Notes: generated by a model not told the origin, from the letters alone. 64,000 nucleotides of DNA from JBGQOG01 sp052113705 (GCF_052113705.1 NZ_JBGQOG010000007.1:1-64000); one strand, 5' to 3'; positions 23,836 to 33,286 are shown, numbered from the stretch's first letter. Numbers and translations are program-made.

Positions 23836-26544
23836 TCAACCTGCCTCTTCCGGCACCGCCCCCCGCCGCAAGGGCAGGGTCACCCGAAAGCCCGCCCCGC
23901 CCTGCCCCGGCAAATAGGCGATTTCGCCCCCCAGATTGACCATGATCTCGCGGCAGATCGCCAGCCCGAGGCCCGCGCCGCCCGCGCGGCTGGTGTCGGT
24001 CAGACGGGCGAATTTCTCAAAGACCAGCGCCTGCGCCTTTTTCGGTATCCCCTTGCCGTTGTCGATGAAATCGACCTGCACCCGGCCGCGCCGCGCCTTG
24101 ACTTCGATGCGCAGCACCCCCGGCTCTGTATCGCAATATTTGCGGGCGTTCGAGACGAGGTTGATGAAGACCTGCACCAGCCGGTCGGCATCGGTGAAGA
24201 TCGGCATATGCTCATTCACCACATCGCGGACCACGCGGAACTGCCGCTCTGGCCGGGTGCTGGAGGCAGCCGTCACGGCGCGGCTGATCAGGTCGTGCAG
24301 ATTGGTGACGGTGATGTTCAGCTGCACCTTGCGGTGCTCCATCACGCTCAGATCAAGGAGGTCATCGAGCAGCCGGGTCAGCCGCCGCGCCTCCTCATGG
24401 ATGATCTCGGCATATTGCGCGCGCAAAGGCTCGGGCAGGTCCGGCTCCATCAAAATCTCGGAAAATGCCCGGATCGAGGTCATCGGCGTGCGCAGTTCAT
24501 GGCTGATCTGGCCCAGAAAGCCGTCCTTTTGCACCGAAAGTTCGGTCAGTTTTTCATTCACCTCGCGCAATTGCCGGGCGGCGCGGGCCAGCTCTTCGGA
24601 TTTCGCCTCAAGCTGGGCGGAATATTCCTTGATCTCCAGCGCCTCGCCCGCCACCGCGATCAGATCCTGCACCGAGACCGTCGCCCCTTCCGAGATCTGC
24701 GCGATCATCGCATGCGCCGTGGCCGCCCCGACCGAACCTGCCAGCTGCCGCTCCAGCCGCGAGATGAACTCGGAGGTGGTTTCGGGCAGGAACCCTTCCT
24801 TGCCCTGCCGCGCGGCTTCCGCCTGAAAGAACTCCTGCGCGGCCCCGGCCCCCAGGATCCGCTGCGCCATCGACAAGAGATCCTCGGCCTCGGCCCCGCC
24901 GCGCGACCAGGTGCGCGCGCCCGAGGTCTGGTCAAAGACATTGACAAAGGCCACACCCTGCAACCGCTCCATCGGGCCGGGGAAGGTGAGCAGTGAAAAG
25001 GCCAGAAACATCAGCGTGTTCAACAGGATCGACCAAAAGAGCGCCTGCAGCAACGGATCAAGACCCTGCACGCCGAACAGCGCCTGCGGCCGCAGCCAGC
25101 CGATGCCAAACGGCCCCTCGGCCAGCACCTGCGCCGAGATCAGCCCGCTGTCACCGACCGAGGGCAGGAACAGCGCATAGGTCCAGATCGCGGCACCGGT
25201 GACCAGCCCGGCGATGGCCCCCGCCCGCGTCGCCCCGCGCCAGAATATGCCGCCCAGAAGCGCGGGCAGCACCTGCGCCACCCCGACAAAGGAGATCAAC
25301 CCGATCGAGGCCAGCGCCGCCGAACCGCCCGAGAGGGTGTAATAGCCATAGCCCATCGCCAGCACCGCGCCGATGGAGACCCGCCGCGACATCAGCACAA
25401 GGCCGCGCACATCCCCCGTGGCCCGCGCACCCCCCTCGCGCAGGCTGAGCCAGAGCGGCGTCACGATATGGTTCGACACCATCGTCGCCAGCGCGATGGC
25501 GGCGACGATCACCATCGAGGTGGCGCTGGAGAACCCGCCCAGAAAGGCCAGGAGTGCCAGCCCGCCCTGGCCTTGCGTCAGCGGTACAGTCAGCACGAAA
25601 AGATCGGGGTTGGCGCTGGCGGGCATCACCTCCAGCCCGACCACGGCGATCGGCACGACAAACAGGCTCATCAGCATCAGATAGAGCGGAAACGCCCAGG
25701 CGGCGGTGGCCAGATGCCGCTCATCTTCATTCTCGACCACCATCACCTGAAACATCCGCGGCAGGGTGAGGACGGCGGCGGCCGAGGCAAAGGTGAGGCC
25801 CGCCCAGCGCCCCGGTTGCAGCTGCCAATCGGCGATGGCCGAGGCATCAATGCGGCTGAGCACATCGCCGACACCGCCCGCCACGCCCCAGACCACGAAG
25901 ATCCCCACCGCCAGCAGCGCCACCAGCTTGACCACCGCCTCCACCGCAATGGCGGTGACGACCCCGTGGTGGCGCTCATTCGCATCAAGGTTGCGGGTGC
26001 CAAAGAGGATGGTGAAAAGCGTCAGCCCCGCCGCCACCCAGAGCGCGGTCGCGCCCTGATCGGGCATCGCCCAGCCCTCCGGCGCGCCAGAGGCAAAGAC
26101 GCCAAACGACAGGGTAACTGACTGCAATTGCAGCGCGATATAGGGGGTTGAGGCCACAACGGCCATCAGCGTGACGATCACGCCCAGAAGGTTCGACTTG
26201 CCGTAGCGGGCCGAGATCAGATCGGCGATCGAGGTCACGCGCTGCGTGCGGCCGATCCGCACCAGCTTGCGCAGCACCCACCACCAGCCGATGAAAACCA
26301 GCGTCGGGCCAAGGTAGATCGTGGCGAATTCCAGCCCCGAGCGCGCTGCATAGCCCACCGCGCCGTAAAAGGTCCAGGCGGTGCAATAGATCGACAGCGA
26401 CAGCGTGTAGATCAGCGGCGAGCGCAGCCAGAAGGCCCGGCCCCGCCCGGCCTCGCGCGCCGCATGGCGTTCGGCGGCAAAGGCCACGAGGAAAAGGCAG
26501 ATGACATAGGCCAGACAGACCGCGACCAGCGCGTTGAAGGGCAT
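23836..26544 (-). CDS. Sodium:solute symporter-histidine kinase hybrid (CbrA-like)
   Basis: A 902-residue membrane protein. The first 530 residues form a solute:sodium symporter (SSS) domain with about 13 transmembrane helices (AERHAAREAGRGRAFW, YCTAWTFYGAVGYAARSGLEF, GFSSATSMVIVAAIALATM). A linker with a coiled coil (KEYSAQLEAKSEELARAARQLREVNEKL) leads to the kinase. The phospho-acceptor His682 lies in GQISHELRTPMTSIRAFSEIL, and the ATPase domain has NARKY (N box), DNGKGI and GGAGLGLAI. No receiver domain is fused. It follows a 93-residue membrane protein and a single-domain response regulator gene with stop/start overlaps (ATG at 26544). CbrA/CrbS proteins sense nutrients or acetate; the ligand here is unknown. 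Confidence 0.9.
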   Translation of the reverse strand: MPFNALVAVCLAYVICLFLVAFAAERHAAREAGRGRAFWLRSPLIYTLSLSIYCTAWTFYGAVGYAARSGLEFATIYLGPTLVFIGWWWVLRKLVRIGRTQRVTSIADLISARYGKSNLLGVIVTLMAVVASTPYIALQLQSVTLSFGVFASGAPEGWAMPDQGATALWVAAGLTLFTILFGTRNLDANERHHGVVTAIAVEAVVKLVALLAVGIFVVWGVAGGVGDVLSRIDASAIADWQLQPGRWAGLTFASAAAVLTLPRMFQVMVVENEDERHLATAAWAFPLYLMLMSLFVVPIAVVGLEVMPASANPDLFVLTVPLTQGQGGLALLAFLGGFSSATSMVIVAAIALATMVSNHIVTPLWLSLREGGARATGDVRGLVLMSRRVSIGAVLAMGYGYYTLSGGSAALASIGLISFVGVAQVLPALLGGIFWRGATRAGAIAGLVTGAAIWTYALFLPSVGDSGLISAQVLAEGPFGIGWLRPQALFGVQGLDPLLQALFWSILLNTLMFLAFSLLTFPGPMERLQGVAFVNVFDQTSGARTWSRGGAEAEDLLSMAQRILGAGAAQEFFQAEAARQGKEGFLPETTSEFISRLERQLAGSVGAATAHAMIAQISEGATVSVQDLIAVAGEALEIKEYSAQLEAKSEELARAARQLREVNEKLTELSVQKDGFLGQISHELRTPMTSIRAFSEILMEPDLPEPLRAQYAEIIHEEARRLTRLLDDLLDLSVMEHRKVQLNITVTNLHDLISRAVTAASSTRPERQFRVVRDVVNEHMPIFTDADRLVQVFINLVSNARKYCDTEPGVLRIEVKARRGRVQVDFIDNGKGIPKKAQALVFEKFARLTDTSRAGGAGLGLAICREIMVNLGGEIAYLPGQGGAGFRVTLPLRRGAVPEEAG

Positions 26545-26825
26545 CACAGCGGCCCCTCGGGCGGTTCTTCGGCGCTGTCATCCTCCAGCGTCGGACGCAA
26601 CCCGCGCGACAGCGCCGCCGCGGCAAGGATCAGCAGAAACCAGACCGCAAAGAGATAGGTGACGCCACGCGCCGTGTCAGGCTCGGCACTGTCGGCCGGA
26701 TGCCAGAGCATCGGAATGGCAAAGAGCACCGCCCCCAAAAGTGGCAAGAGGCGTGCCGCATCCATCAGCCGCCGTCGCCGATAGGCGCGGCGGGCCAGGA
26801 ACAGCGGCTGCCCGGCCTTCGCCAT
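26544..26825 (-). CDS. Small membrane protein between kinase and response regulator genes
   Basis: This 93-residue protein has two transmembrane helices (about 22-41, ARLLPLLGAVLFAIPMLW, and 56-74, VTYLFAVWFLLILAAAAL), a basic N-terminus and an acidic C-terminus. It shares one base with the gene on either side, so translation of all three is coupled. Similar small proteins accompany SSS-type kinases and transporters in relatives. A role in stability or regulation of the transporter domain is inferred from position. Confidence 0.75.
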   Translation of the reverse strand: MAKAGQPLFLARRAYRRRRLMDAARLLPLLGAVLFAIPMLWHPADSAEPDTARGVTYLFAVWFLLILAAAALSRGLRPTLEDDSAEEPPEGPL

Positions 26826-27232
26826 CAGCCGGTGGCCCCGGACTGCGCCGCGTCCAAGGCCTCGGGCGGCAAGAGCGCGTTCAGCGTGGCAACGAGGTCG
26901 GCATTGGCAAAGGGCTTGGCCAGAAAGCCGGTGGCCCCGGCGCGCTCCGCCGCCTCGCGGTCGCGGGCCTGGCCGCGCGCGGTCAGCATCAGGACCGGCA
27001 GCGCCGCTGTAGCCGGATCGGCGCGCAGCTCGGCCAGAATTTCGAGCCCCGAACGCCCCGGCAGCATCAGATCCAGCACCACGACATCCACCGGCTGCTC
27101 GGCCAGCCGCGCGACAAGATCAGCACCTTCGGTCAGATGCCGCACGCCCCAGCCATCCCGCCCCAGAAGGAAGCGGATCGCCTCGGCAATATGCGGCTCG
27201 TCTTCGATCAGCAGGACATGTTTTGTCCGCAT
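26825..27232 (-). CDS. Single-domain response regulator
   Basis: A 135-residue receiver domain without an output domain. The acidic pocket is Glu10/Asp11, the phospho-acceptor is Asp54 in VVLDLMLPG, the switch residue is Thr84 (LMLTARGQ), and Lys106 lies in FLAKPFAN. It is the first gene of the operon that encodes the SSS-histidine kinase. The lack of a DNA-binding domain means the signal must pass to another protein, perhaps a phosphotransfer protein or the kinase itself. Confidence 0.88.
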   Translation of the reverse strand: MRTKHVLLIEDEPHIAEAIRFLLGRDGWGVRHLTEGADLVARLAEQPVDVVVLDLMLPGRSGLEILAELRADPATAALPVLMLTARGQARDREAAERAGATGFLAKPFANADLVATLNALLPPEALDAAQSGATG

Positions 27233-27322
27233 CCCGGCCTCCTCTCCGACGGCGCCCCCCGCACCGTTATGCTGTTATCACCGCCCATCCGGCGCTTGTC
27301 AAAACCTCGCTGGTCCGCGCGC

Positions 27323-28690
27323 TCAGCCTTCGGTGAGGATCGAGGGTTCGCGCCGGGCGCCGCAGGTACCACGCGGGCAGATCCGGCAGGCGCTGCCCAC
27401 CGGCCGCGTCTCGGCGGCACCGGGGCCGCGCAGGGAGGCCAGACCCTCGGCGGGCAGCGGCAGGATCAGCATCAGCGCCTCCATCACCGCCGGTGTCTCA
27501 AACCCCGCCGCCACGGCGGGTTGGCCCACCGCATAGGTCAGAAAGCGTTGCGGCAAACGCCCCGCAATCTCGACGACCGCCCGCACCGGCTGCATCGGGC
27601 GGCTCAGCGCCTCATAGAGCGGCCAGAGCGGGCAGCCCGCACCAAAGCGCGGCAGGGCGAAACCCGGCAGCGGGCGGCGAAAGGTGAATGCCCCCGCCGC
27701 GTCGCAGATCACCAGCCCCGGCTGCGGCAGGCCCGGCTCGGGCGGCAGCGCGGCCAGACGGCGGAACACCTGCGCGAGGCTGGCGCCAAAGCGCTGCGCC
27801 AGCGCCGCCGGGTCCGGCCCCAACTCGGCCAGCGCCCGGCGCAACGGCTCAAGCGGGATCGCCTGCGCATCGGCCCGCGCGCGCATGACATGGGCCAGCG
27901 CCAGCGACCGTGCGGCGGAACTCGCCAGCTCTGCCACACCCGCCACCATCGCCTCCGGGCTGGGCGCGTGCCCCCGCTCCAGCGCCGCCAGATGCCATTC
28001 CTGCCGCGCGAGCCAGGCCCCCACCTCCTCTTGCGGCGAGGAGAGACCCGTCTCCGCCTCGTCCAGCGTGTCGAGATAGCCCACCAACGCCTCGGCGGTC
28101 GAGGAGAGGCGCAGGGATTCCTCATGGATGGTGCGGTGAAAGCGGCTGCGCCACTCCGGTTCCATCTCCTCGGTCTCGACCAGAATCGCGGCGGTGGAGC
28201 GCAGCGAGGTCACCGCCGAGAGCACCTCATGCAGGGTGGTCGCCAGAAACGGGTCCTGCGCCATCCGCTCGGAAAACCCCTCGACCAGACGCTCCAGCGC
28301 CGCCACCCGCGCCTGCCGCGCGTCCAGAAGCGTCGCCCAGCCGGGAAAGCGGCCGACGAATTCCTCGATCCGGTCCAGCTCGGGTCCCGCCGCCCCCGGC
28401 ACCGGCGCCGCCGCCGCCTCGCGCAGCCCGTCAAAGAGCGCCCCCTCCGCCCCCTCGCTCAGCGCGCGCGGGTCGACCATCAGCGCCTGCGCAAACCCCT
28501 CAAGCAGCGCCTCGGTCACCCGTCGGCGGTTGTGTTCGATCAGGTTGAGATAGGCAGGCGAGACCCCCGCCGCCCGCGCCAGATCGGCCTGTTTCAGCCC
28601 CAGCGCGGTGCGCCGCTCGCGGATGCGGGTGCCGGTCAGGGCGGCACGGCCCGGCGTCTCGGTGGCGGGTGAGCGGATTTTGCGGGGCAT
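27323..28690 (-). CDS. XRE-family short-chain fatty acyl transcriptional regulator (ScfR type)
   Basis: A 455-residue regulator with an N-terminal XRE helix-turn-helix at about residues 20-75 (IRERRTALGLKQADLARAAGVSPAYLNLIEHNRR). The long C-terminal part is typical of the ScfR/RamB group (DUF2083), which bind acyl-CoA-related effectors and control propionate or acetate metabolism. The ending contains the cluster CRICPRGTCGARREPS, a potential metal or redox site seen in this family. The ATG at 28690 follows AGGAGAGG. It faces the mechanosensitive channel gene across 153 bases. The effector cannot be deduced from the sequence. Confidence 0.82.
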   Translation of the reverse strand: MPRKIRSPATETPGRAALTGTRIRERRTALGLKQADLARAAGVSPAYLNLIEHNRRRVTEALLEGFAQALMVDPRALSEGAEGALFDGLREAAAAPVPGAAGPELDRIEEFVGRFPGWATLLDARQARVAALERLVEGFSERMAQDPFLATTLHEVLSAVTSLRSTAAILVETEEMEPEWRSRFHRTIHEESLRLSSTAEALVGYLDTLDEAETGLSSPQEEVGAWLARQEWHLAALERGHAPSPEAMVAGVAELASSAARSLALAHVMRARADAQAIPLEPLRRALAELGPDPAALAQRFGASLAQVFRRLAALPPEPGLPQPGLVICDAAGAFTFRRPLPGFALPRFGAGCPLWPLYEALSRPMQPVRAVVEIAGRLPQRFLTYAVGQPAVAAGFETPAVMEALMLILPLPAEGLASLRGPGAAETRPVGSACRICPRGTCGARREPSILTEG

Positions 28691-28843
28691 CGGACCTCTC
28701 CTTCCGCGCAGATTTACAGATTTACAAAGGCTTTTCCAGCCCTTCACACAGCTCCACCCGACCCTTGGGGCCTTTTGTGGGAACCGTTCCGCGCGGGCGG
28801 GCGTTCGCCCATAGGGAGGCCAAAAGCACGTGCAGGAGACCGG

Positions 28844-29980
28844 ATGACCGAAGTGAACGCCGCGCTGGCCCGCGTGATGGTCTGGGTGCCCGATTGGGCG
28901 CAGGCGCTTCTGATCCTGCTGGCCGCGCTGATGACGGGCTGGATCGTGCATCGCATGGTCTATGGCGTGCTGGGGCGGCTGGCCGAGGGGCGCAGCCTGT
29001 TCTGGCGCAGCCTGCACAGCCGCAGCCGCAAACCCGCCCGGCTGGCATTCCTGATGCTGGCGCTGGCGCTGGGGGCGAGCGTTGCCCCGATCACCGTGGG
29101 ACAGGCAAGCACGCTGCGGCATCTGTTGATGATCGCTTTCATCGTGCTGATCGCCTGGATCGCGCGGATGGCACTGTCGATCTGGACGGTGATCTATCTG
29201 CGCCGTTTCACGCTGGACAGCGAGGACAACCTCGCCGCGCGCAAACATGTCACGCAGACCCGCATCCTGCAGCGCATCGCCAATATGCTGATCCTGATCC
29301 TGGGGGTCGGCACGGCGCTGATGACCTTTGACGCGGTGCGCCAATATGGCGTCTCGCTGCTGGCCTCGGCGGGGGCGGCGGGGATCGTCGCGGGCCTCGC
29401 GCTGCAACCCTTGTTGAAAAACGTCTTTGCCGGGATCCAGCTGGCGATCACCCAGCCGATCCGCATCGACGACGCCCTGCTGATTGAAGGAGAATGGGGA
29501 AATGTTGAAGAGATTACGTCAACTTATGTCGTGGTTCGCATCTGGGACTGGCGTCGGCTGATCGTGCCCTTGTCCTATTTCATCGAACAGCCGTTCCAGA
29601 ACTGGACCCGCGAAAGCGCGCAGCTGATCGGCACGGTGATGCTCTATCTCGACCACAAAGCGCCGGTGGGCCGCATCCGCGATCAGGCCGAAGCCATCGC
29701 CAAAGCCTCGCCGCTGTGGGACGGCAAAGTGTTCAATCTGGCGGTCACCGATTTCAAGGAACGGGTGATGGAGGTGCGGGTGCTGGTCTCGGCGCGCAAC
29801 TCTGGCCGGGCATTTGATCTGCGCTGCGAGATGCGCGAGAAGCTGATCGACTGGATTCAGACCGAGATCCCCGAGGCATTGCCGCGCACGCGGGAATCGC
29901 TGGATCTGGCAGAGGCGCATCCCGCTCTGGCCGCGTCAGGCGCGCCCATTGGGCCGATGGCGGGGCCCGATCCGCGCTAG
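28844..29980 (+). CDS. MscS-family mechanosensitive ion channel
   Basis: A 378-residue inner-membrane channel. Four transmembrane segments are visible; the pore-lining helix with its Gly/Ala pattern and the beta-domain start, SAGAAGIVAGLALQPLLKNVFAGIQLAITQPIRIDD, begin near residue 174. The cytoplasmic vestibule follows (VRIWDWRRLIVPLSYFIEQPFQNWTR). MscS channels open on membrane tension and release solutes after osmotic downshift. The ATG at 28844 follows CAGGAGACCGG. It stands alone. Confidence 0.9.
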   Translation: MTEVNAALARVMVWVPDWAQALLILLAALMTGWIVHRMVYGVLGRLAEGRSLFWRSLHSRSRKPARLAFLMLALALGASVAPITVGQASTLRHLLMIAFIVLIAWIARMALSIWTVIYLRRFTLDSEDNLAARKHVTQTRILQRIANMLILILGVGTALMTFDAVRQYGVSLLASAGAAGIVAGLALQPLLKNVFAGIQLAITQPIRIDDALLIEGEWGNVEEITSTYVVVRIWDWRRLIVPLSYFIEQPFQNWTRESAQLIGTVMLYLDHKAPVGRIRDQAEAIAKASPLWDGKVFNLAVTDFKERVMEVRVLVSARNSGRAFDLRCEMREKLIDWIQTEIPEALPRTRESLDLAEAHPALAASGAPIGPMAGPDPR

Positions 29981-30046
29981 GATCGCAGGACCTCGCGCGG
30001 GCCATCCGGGCCCTGCCCCGTCCCGCAATCCCCTGCCCTGCCACAC

Positions 30047-30409
30047 TTATTTCGAGAAGGACCGGAAACTCGCGCCATAGTGCAGCGCTTTCAAGCCGCA
30101 ATCGCGCACCGTGTTCTGAATATAGACGGCCTCGGGGTCGCGCTGGCGGTTCATATCCATGTTCAGCGGCATCTGCCCCACCTGGCTCAGACTGCCGCGT
30201 TCGCGCCAGAACACCAGTTGCTCGTTGAGAAACATGCGCAATTTGTCATCGGCAAAGGGGCCGATGATCTCCAGCGCCCGCGCACTGGCCGCCGAACAAT
30301 AGGCCGCCTCCCATTCCTTGGAAGGTTGCTTGAACAAAAAAGCCGCTTGCGCCGGTGCCGCAGCACTCAGCCCAATGACGGCCACGCATGACAGTAAAAG
30401 CGCCCGCAT
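30047..30409 (-). CDS. Small secreted hypothetical protein
   Basis: The 120-residue product begins with a clear signal peptide (MRALLLSCVAVIGLSAAAPAQA, cleavage near residue 22). The mature part has two Cys that could form a disulfide (YCSAAS and RDCGLK). The family is unknown. An in-frame ATG at 30433 would add eight residues; the later start is chosen because it opens directly into the signal peptide. Confidence 0.7.
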   Translation of the reverse strand: MRALLLSCVAVIGLSAAAPAQAAFLFKQPSKEWEAAYCSAASARALEIIGPFADDKLRMFLNEQLVFWRERGSLSQVGQMPLNMDMNRQRDPEAVYIQNTVRDCGLKALHYGASFRSFSK

Positions 30410-30470
30410 GTCGCCCATTCCCCACAGATTCACCCGGGTTCAGAATAGGCATCAGAGGTAAACAGAAGCT

Positions 30471-30502
30471 GAAAAGGCGCGCGGATTGCCCCGCGCGCCT
30501 TT
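30471..30502. terminator. Terminator of the pyrimidine-uptake operon
   Basis: GAAAAGGCGCGCGG and its near-perfect complement flank a six-base loop. The element follows the substrate-binding protein gene on the minus strand and has T-rich ends on both sides. Confidence 0.75.
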
Positions 30503-30525
30503 CAGATTTCCCGCCGTTAACCCTG

Positions 30526-31515
30526 TTATTTCAGGGCCTTGTCGGTGATGTCGAGCGTATAGGCCCCCTCGGGCGCCTTGGAGATGACCGGGTCCGAGCC
30601 GCCCGCCAGCAAGATCTTGACGGTGCGGTCATAATCGGCCGGATCCAGCGCGCCGTTCGAGCCTGCGGTGAGTTTGGCCACTTCGCCCATCATCCGCTTT
30701 TGATGCTCTTCGGTCTGCGCGCCGGTCTCGTCATTGTCGAGCACGATCATCGCCGCCTCATCGGGGTTCTCTTCGGCGTATTTCCAGCCCTTCATCGAGG
30801 CGCGCACGAAACGCACCATCTTGTCCTCAAAGGCCGGATCTTTCAGATTGTCCTCCAGCACATAGAGGCCATCTTCCAGCGTCGCCACGCCCTCATCCTC
30901 ATATTTGAAGGTCACGAGGTCTTCCGGTTTGATCCCGGCGTCGATCACCTGCCAATATTCGTTGTAGGTCATGGTCGAGATGCAGGCGGCCTGCTTTTGC
31001 AGCAGCGGATCGACGTTGAAGCCCTGTTTCAGCACCTCCACCCCATCGGCACCGCCGGTGGTCGGCAGGCCCAAAGTGGCCATCCAGCTGAGGAAGGGAT
31101 ATTCATTGCCGCCGAACCAGACGCCCAGGGTCTTGCCCTTGAAATCGGCAGGGCTCGCCACGCCGCTTTCCTTCAGGCAGGTCAGCATCATGCCCGAAGA
31201 TTTGAACGGCTGCGCGATGTTCACCAGCGGCAGGCCCTTTTCCCGTGCGGCCAGCGCCGAGGGCAGCCAGTCGACCATGACATCGGCCCCGCCGCCCGCC
31301 ATCACCTGCGGCGGCGCGATGTCCGGGCCGCCCGGCATGATCGTCACATCGAGATCCTCATCGGTGTAAAAGCCCTTTTCCGCAGCGACATAATAGCCCG
31401 CGAACTGCGCCTGGGTGACCCATTTCAGCTGCAGCTTCACCGAATCCGCCGCCTGCGCCATGCCACCCGCCGTGGCCGCCATCAGCGCCAGCGCGGAAAT
31501 CATCAGCTTCTTCAT
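30526..31515 (-). CDS. ABC transporter substrate-binding protein, NMT1/THI5-like
   Basis: A 329-residue periplasmic protein with a signal peptide (MKKLMISALALMAATAGGMAQA). The NMT1/THI5 fold that binds pyrimidine-like ligands is visible in LQLKWVTQAQFAGYYVAAEKGFYTDEDLDVTIMPGG, the start of domain 1, and CLKESGVASPADFKGKTLGVWFGGNEY. THI5-type binding proteins take up hydroxymethylpyrimidine or thiamine precursors. Beside dihydropyrimidinase genes and a RutR-like regulator, a uracil, thymine, dihydropyrimidine or hydantoin ligand is more likely. ATG at 31515 follows GAGAGGG. It is the last gene of the operon. Confidence 0.85.
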   Translation of the reverse strand: MKKLMISALALMAATAGGMAQAADSVKLQLKWVTQAQFAGYYVAAEKGFYTDEDLDVTIMPGGPDIAPPQVMAGGGADVMVDWLPSALAAREKGLPLVNIAQPFKSSGMMLTCLKESGVASPADFKGKTLGVWFGGNEYPFLSWMATLGLPTTGGADGVEVLKQGFNVDPLLQKQAACISTMTYNEYWQVIDAGIKPEDLVTFKYEDEGVATLEDGLYVLEDNLKDPAFEDKMVRFVRASMKGWKYAEENPDEAAMIVLDNDETGAQTEEHQKRMMGEVAKLTAGSNGALDPADYDRTVKILLAGGSDPVISKAPEGAYTLDITDKALK

Positions 31516-31583
31516 CTCAAACCCTCTCTGTTGGTACATGCCGGATATGTTTCCGGTCATGATGATCTGCCCCTTGCGGGGAA

Positions 31584-32423
31584 TTACCGGCGTCGCTGCG
31601 CGGGGTGCCAGAAGGTCACCGCCCGCTCGATCAACACCATAATGCCGTAAAATGCCGATCCCGCCAGTGCCGCGACGGTGATCTCGGCCCAGACCAGCGG
31701 CAGATCGAGCTGCCCCACCGCGGTCGAGATGCGAAACCCCATGCCGCGCGTCGGGCTGCCAAAGAACTCGGCCACAATCGCCCCGATCAGCGCCAAAGTG
31801 GTGGCAATCTTCAACCCGTTGAAGAGAAAGGGCATCGCCGCAGGCAGCCGCAGCTTGACCAGCGCCTGACCATAGCTTGCCCCCCAGGTGGCGATCTGAT
31901 CGCGCTGCAATGCATCGGTGGCCTTCAGCCCGGCCACCATATTCACCAGCACCGGAAAGAACACCATCACGACGACGACGGCGGCCTTCGACTGCCAGTC
32001 AAAACCGAACCACATCACCAGGATCGGCGCGATGCCGACGATGGGCAGCGCGGCGACAAAATTCCCCACCGGCAGCAGACCCCGTTGCAAGAACGGGCTG
32101 CGGTCGATCAGCACTGCCACCAGCACCGCCGCGCCACAACCGATCAGATAACCGCCGAGCGCGCCCTTCAGAATGGTCTGCGCGAAATCGCCCCAAAGGA
32201 TCGGCAGGCTCTCGGCAAAGCGCGCCGCGATGGCAGAGGGCGCAGGCAGGATCACCGGGCTGACGCCGAGGCCCCGCACCAGCCCCTCCCAAAGCACCAG
32301 GAGCGTCACGCCAAAGAGCGCCGGGATCAGCATCCGCACCGCCCGCAGATGGGCATAATGCCGCGCGAGCCAGGCATTCAGCGCCCAGGCCGCCAGCCAG
32401 AATATCACCGCCGCCATCGTCAT
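31584..32423 (-). CDS. ABC transporter permease (SsuC/TauC type), second of two
   Basis: A 279-residue inner-membrane permease with six to seven helices and the EAA loop DQIATWGASYGQALVKLRLPAAMPFLFNGLK near residues 177-207. It belongs to the BPD_transp_1 family typical of taurine, nitrate and THI5-type importers. Its start overlaps the stop of the first permease by four bases, so the two form a coupled heterodimer. The conserved GFRISTAVGQLDLPLVWAEI block follows the EAA loop. It probably moves pyrimidine-derived substrates, judged from the operon. Confidence 0.88.
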   Translation of the reverse strand: MTMAAVIFWLAAWALNAWLARHYAHLRAVRMLIPALFGVTLLVLWEGLVRGLGVSPVILPAPSAIAARFAESLPILWGDFAQTILKGALGGYLIGCGAAVLVAVLIDRSPFLQRGLLPVGNFVAALPIVGIAPILVMWFGFDWQSKAAVVVVMVFFPVLVNMVAGLKATDALQRDQIATWGASYGQALVKLRLPAAMPFLFNGLKIATTLALIGAIVAEFFGSPTRGMGFRISTAVGQLDLPLVWAEITVAALAGSAFYGIMVLIERAVTFWHPAQRRR

Positions 32424-33286
32424 CGCGCCATCCCCATCCGCCGCAGCGTCACCCGCTCGATCAGCCCCACGATCATCACCAGCGCCGCCGCCAGCGTCGC
32501 CGCGGCAAAGAGCGCCGACCAGATCTGGATCGTCTGCCCGTAATAACTCCCCGACAGGAGCCGCGCGCCCAGGCCCGCACTCGCCCCCGCCGGCAGTTCC
32601 GCCACGATCGTGCCGACCAGCGCCGCCGCAATCCCCACCTTCAGCGAGGTGAAAAGATAGGGCATCGACGAGGGCAAGCGCAGCCGCCAGAACCCCTGCG
32701 ACGCCGAGGCATTCCAGGTCTTCATCTGATCCAGCTGCATCGCATCGGGCGCCCGCAGCCCCGAGACCATGCCCACCAGCACCGGAAAGAACGAGAGCCA
32801 GGCCGCGATCACCGCTTTTGGCAAGAGCCCCGTCACCCCCATCGAGGCCAGCACCACAATCACCATCGGCGCAATCGCCAGAATCGGGATGGTCTGGCTG
32901 GCCACCGCCCAGGGCATGACGCTCAGATCCATCGCCCGGCTATGCACAATCCCCACTGCGAGGAGCATCCCCGCCGCAGTGCCCAAAGCAAAACCCATCA
33001 GCGTCGCCGAGAGCGTGATCCAGCCATGATAGACGAGCGAGCGTTTCGAGGTGACCTTTTGCCCCGCCACCCCGTCCCAGAGCCCGCGGAAAACCTGATG
33101 CGGCGCGGGCAGCACCGGCCGCTCCTGCGCCATCGTGTCCACGACGAGCGCGCCAAACCCCAGCTCAACCCCGGCCCGCCCCGCCTGATCGCGCGCCCAA
33201 GGCGCATTGAGCGCCACCGCCGCCGCATACCACACAACGACAAGCACCAGTAAAACCGCCAGCACCGGCAGCACTGCCCGCCTCAC
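32420..33286 (-). CDS. ABC transporter permease (SsuC/TauC type), first of two
   Basis: A 288-residue permease that starts at GTG 33286 after a strong AAGGAGG. The EAA loop is DQMKTWNASASQGFWRLRLPSSMPYLFTSLK. An uncommon feature is a large N-terminal periplasmic loop (about residues 25-75) before the second helix, where a region with ERPVLPAPHQVFRGLWDG precedes the core domain. It is paralogous to the downstream permease. The region just upstream (33287-33415) carries a repeat-like palindromic element separating it from the ATPase gene. Confidence 0.88.
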   Translation of the reverse strand: MRRAVLPVLAVLLVLVVVWYAAAVALNAPWARDQAGRAGVELGFGALVVDTMAQERPVLPAPHQVFRGLWDGVAGQKVTSKRSLVYHGWITLSATLMGFALGTAAGMLLAVGIVHSRAMDLSVMPWAVASQTIPILAIAPMVIVVLASMGVTGLLPKAVIAAWLSFFPVLVGMVSGLRAPDAMQLDQMKTWNASASQGFWRLRLPSSMPYLFTSLKVGIAAALVGTIVAELPAGASAGLGARLLSGSYYGQTIQIWSALFAAATLAAALVMIVGLIERVTLRRMGMAR

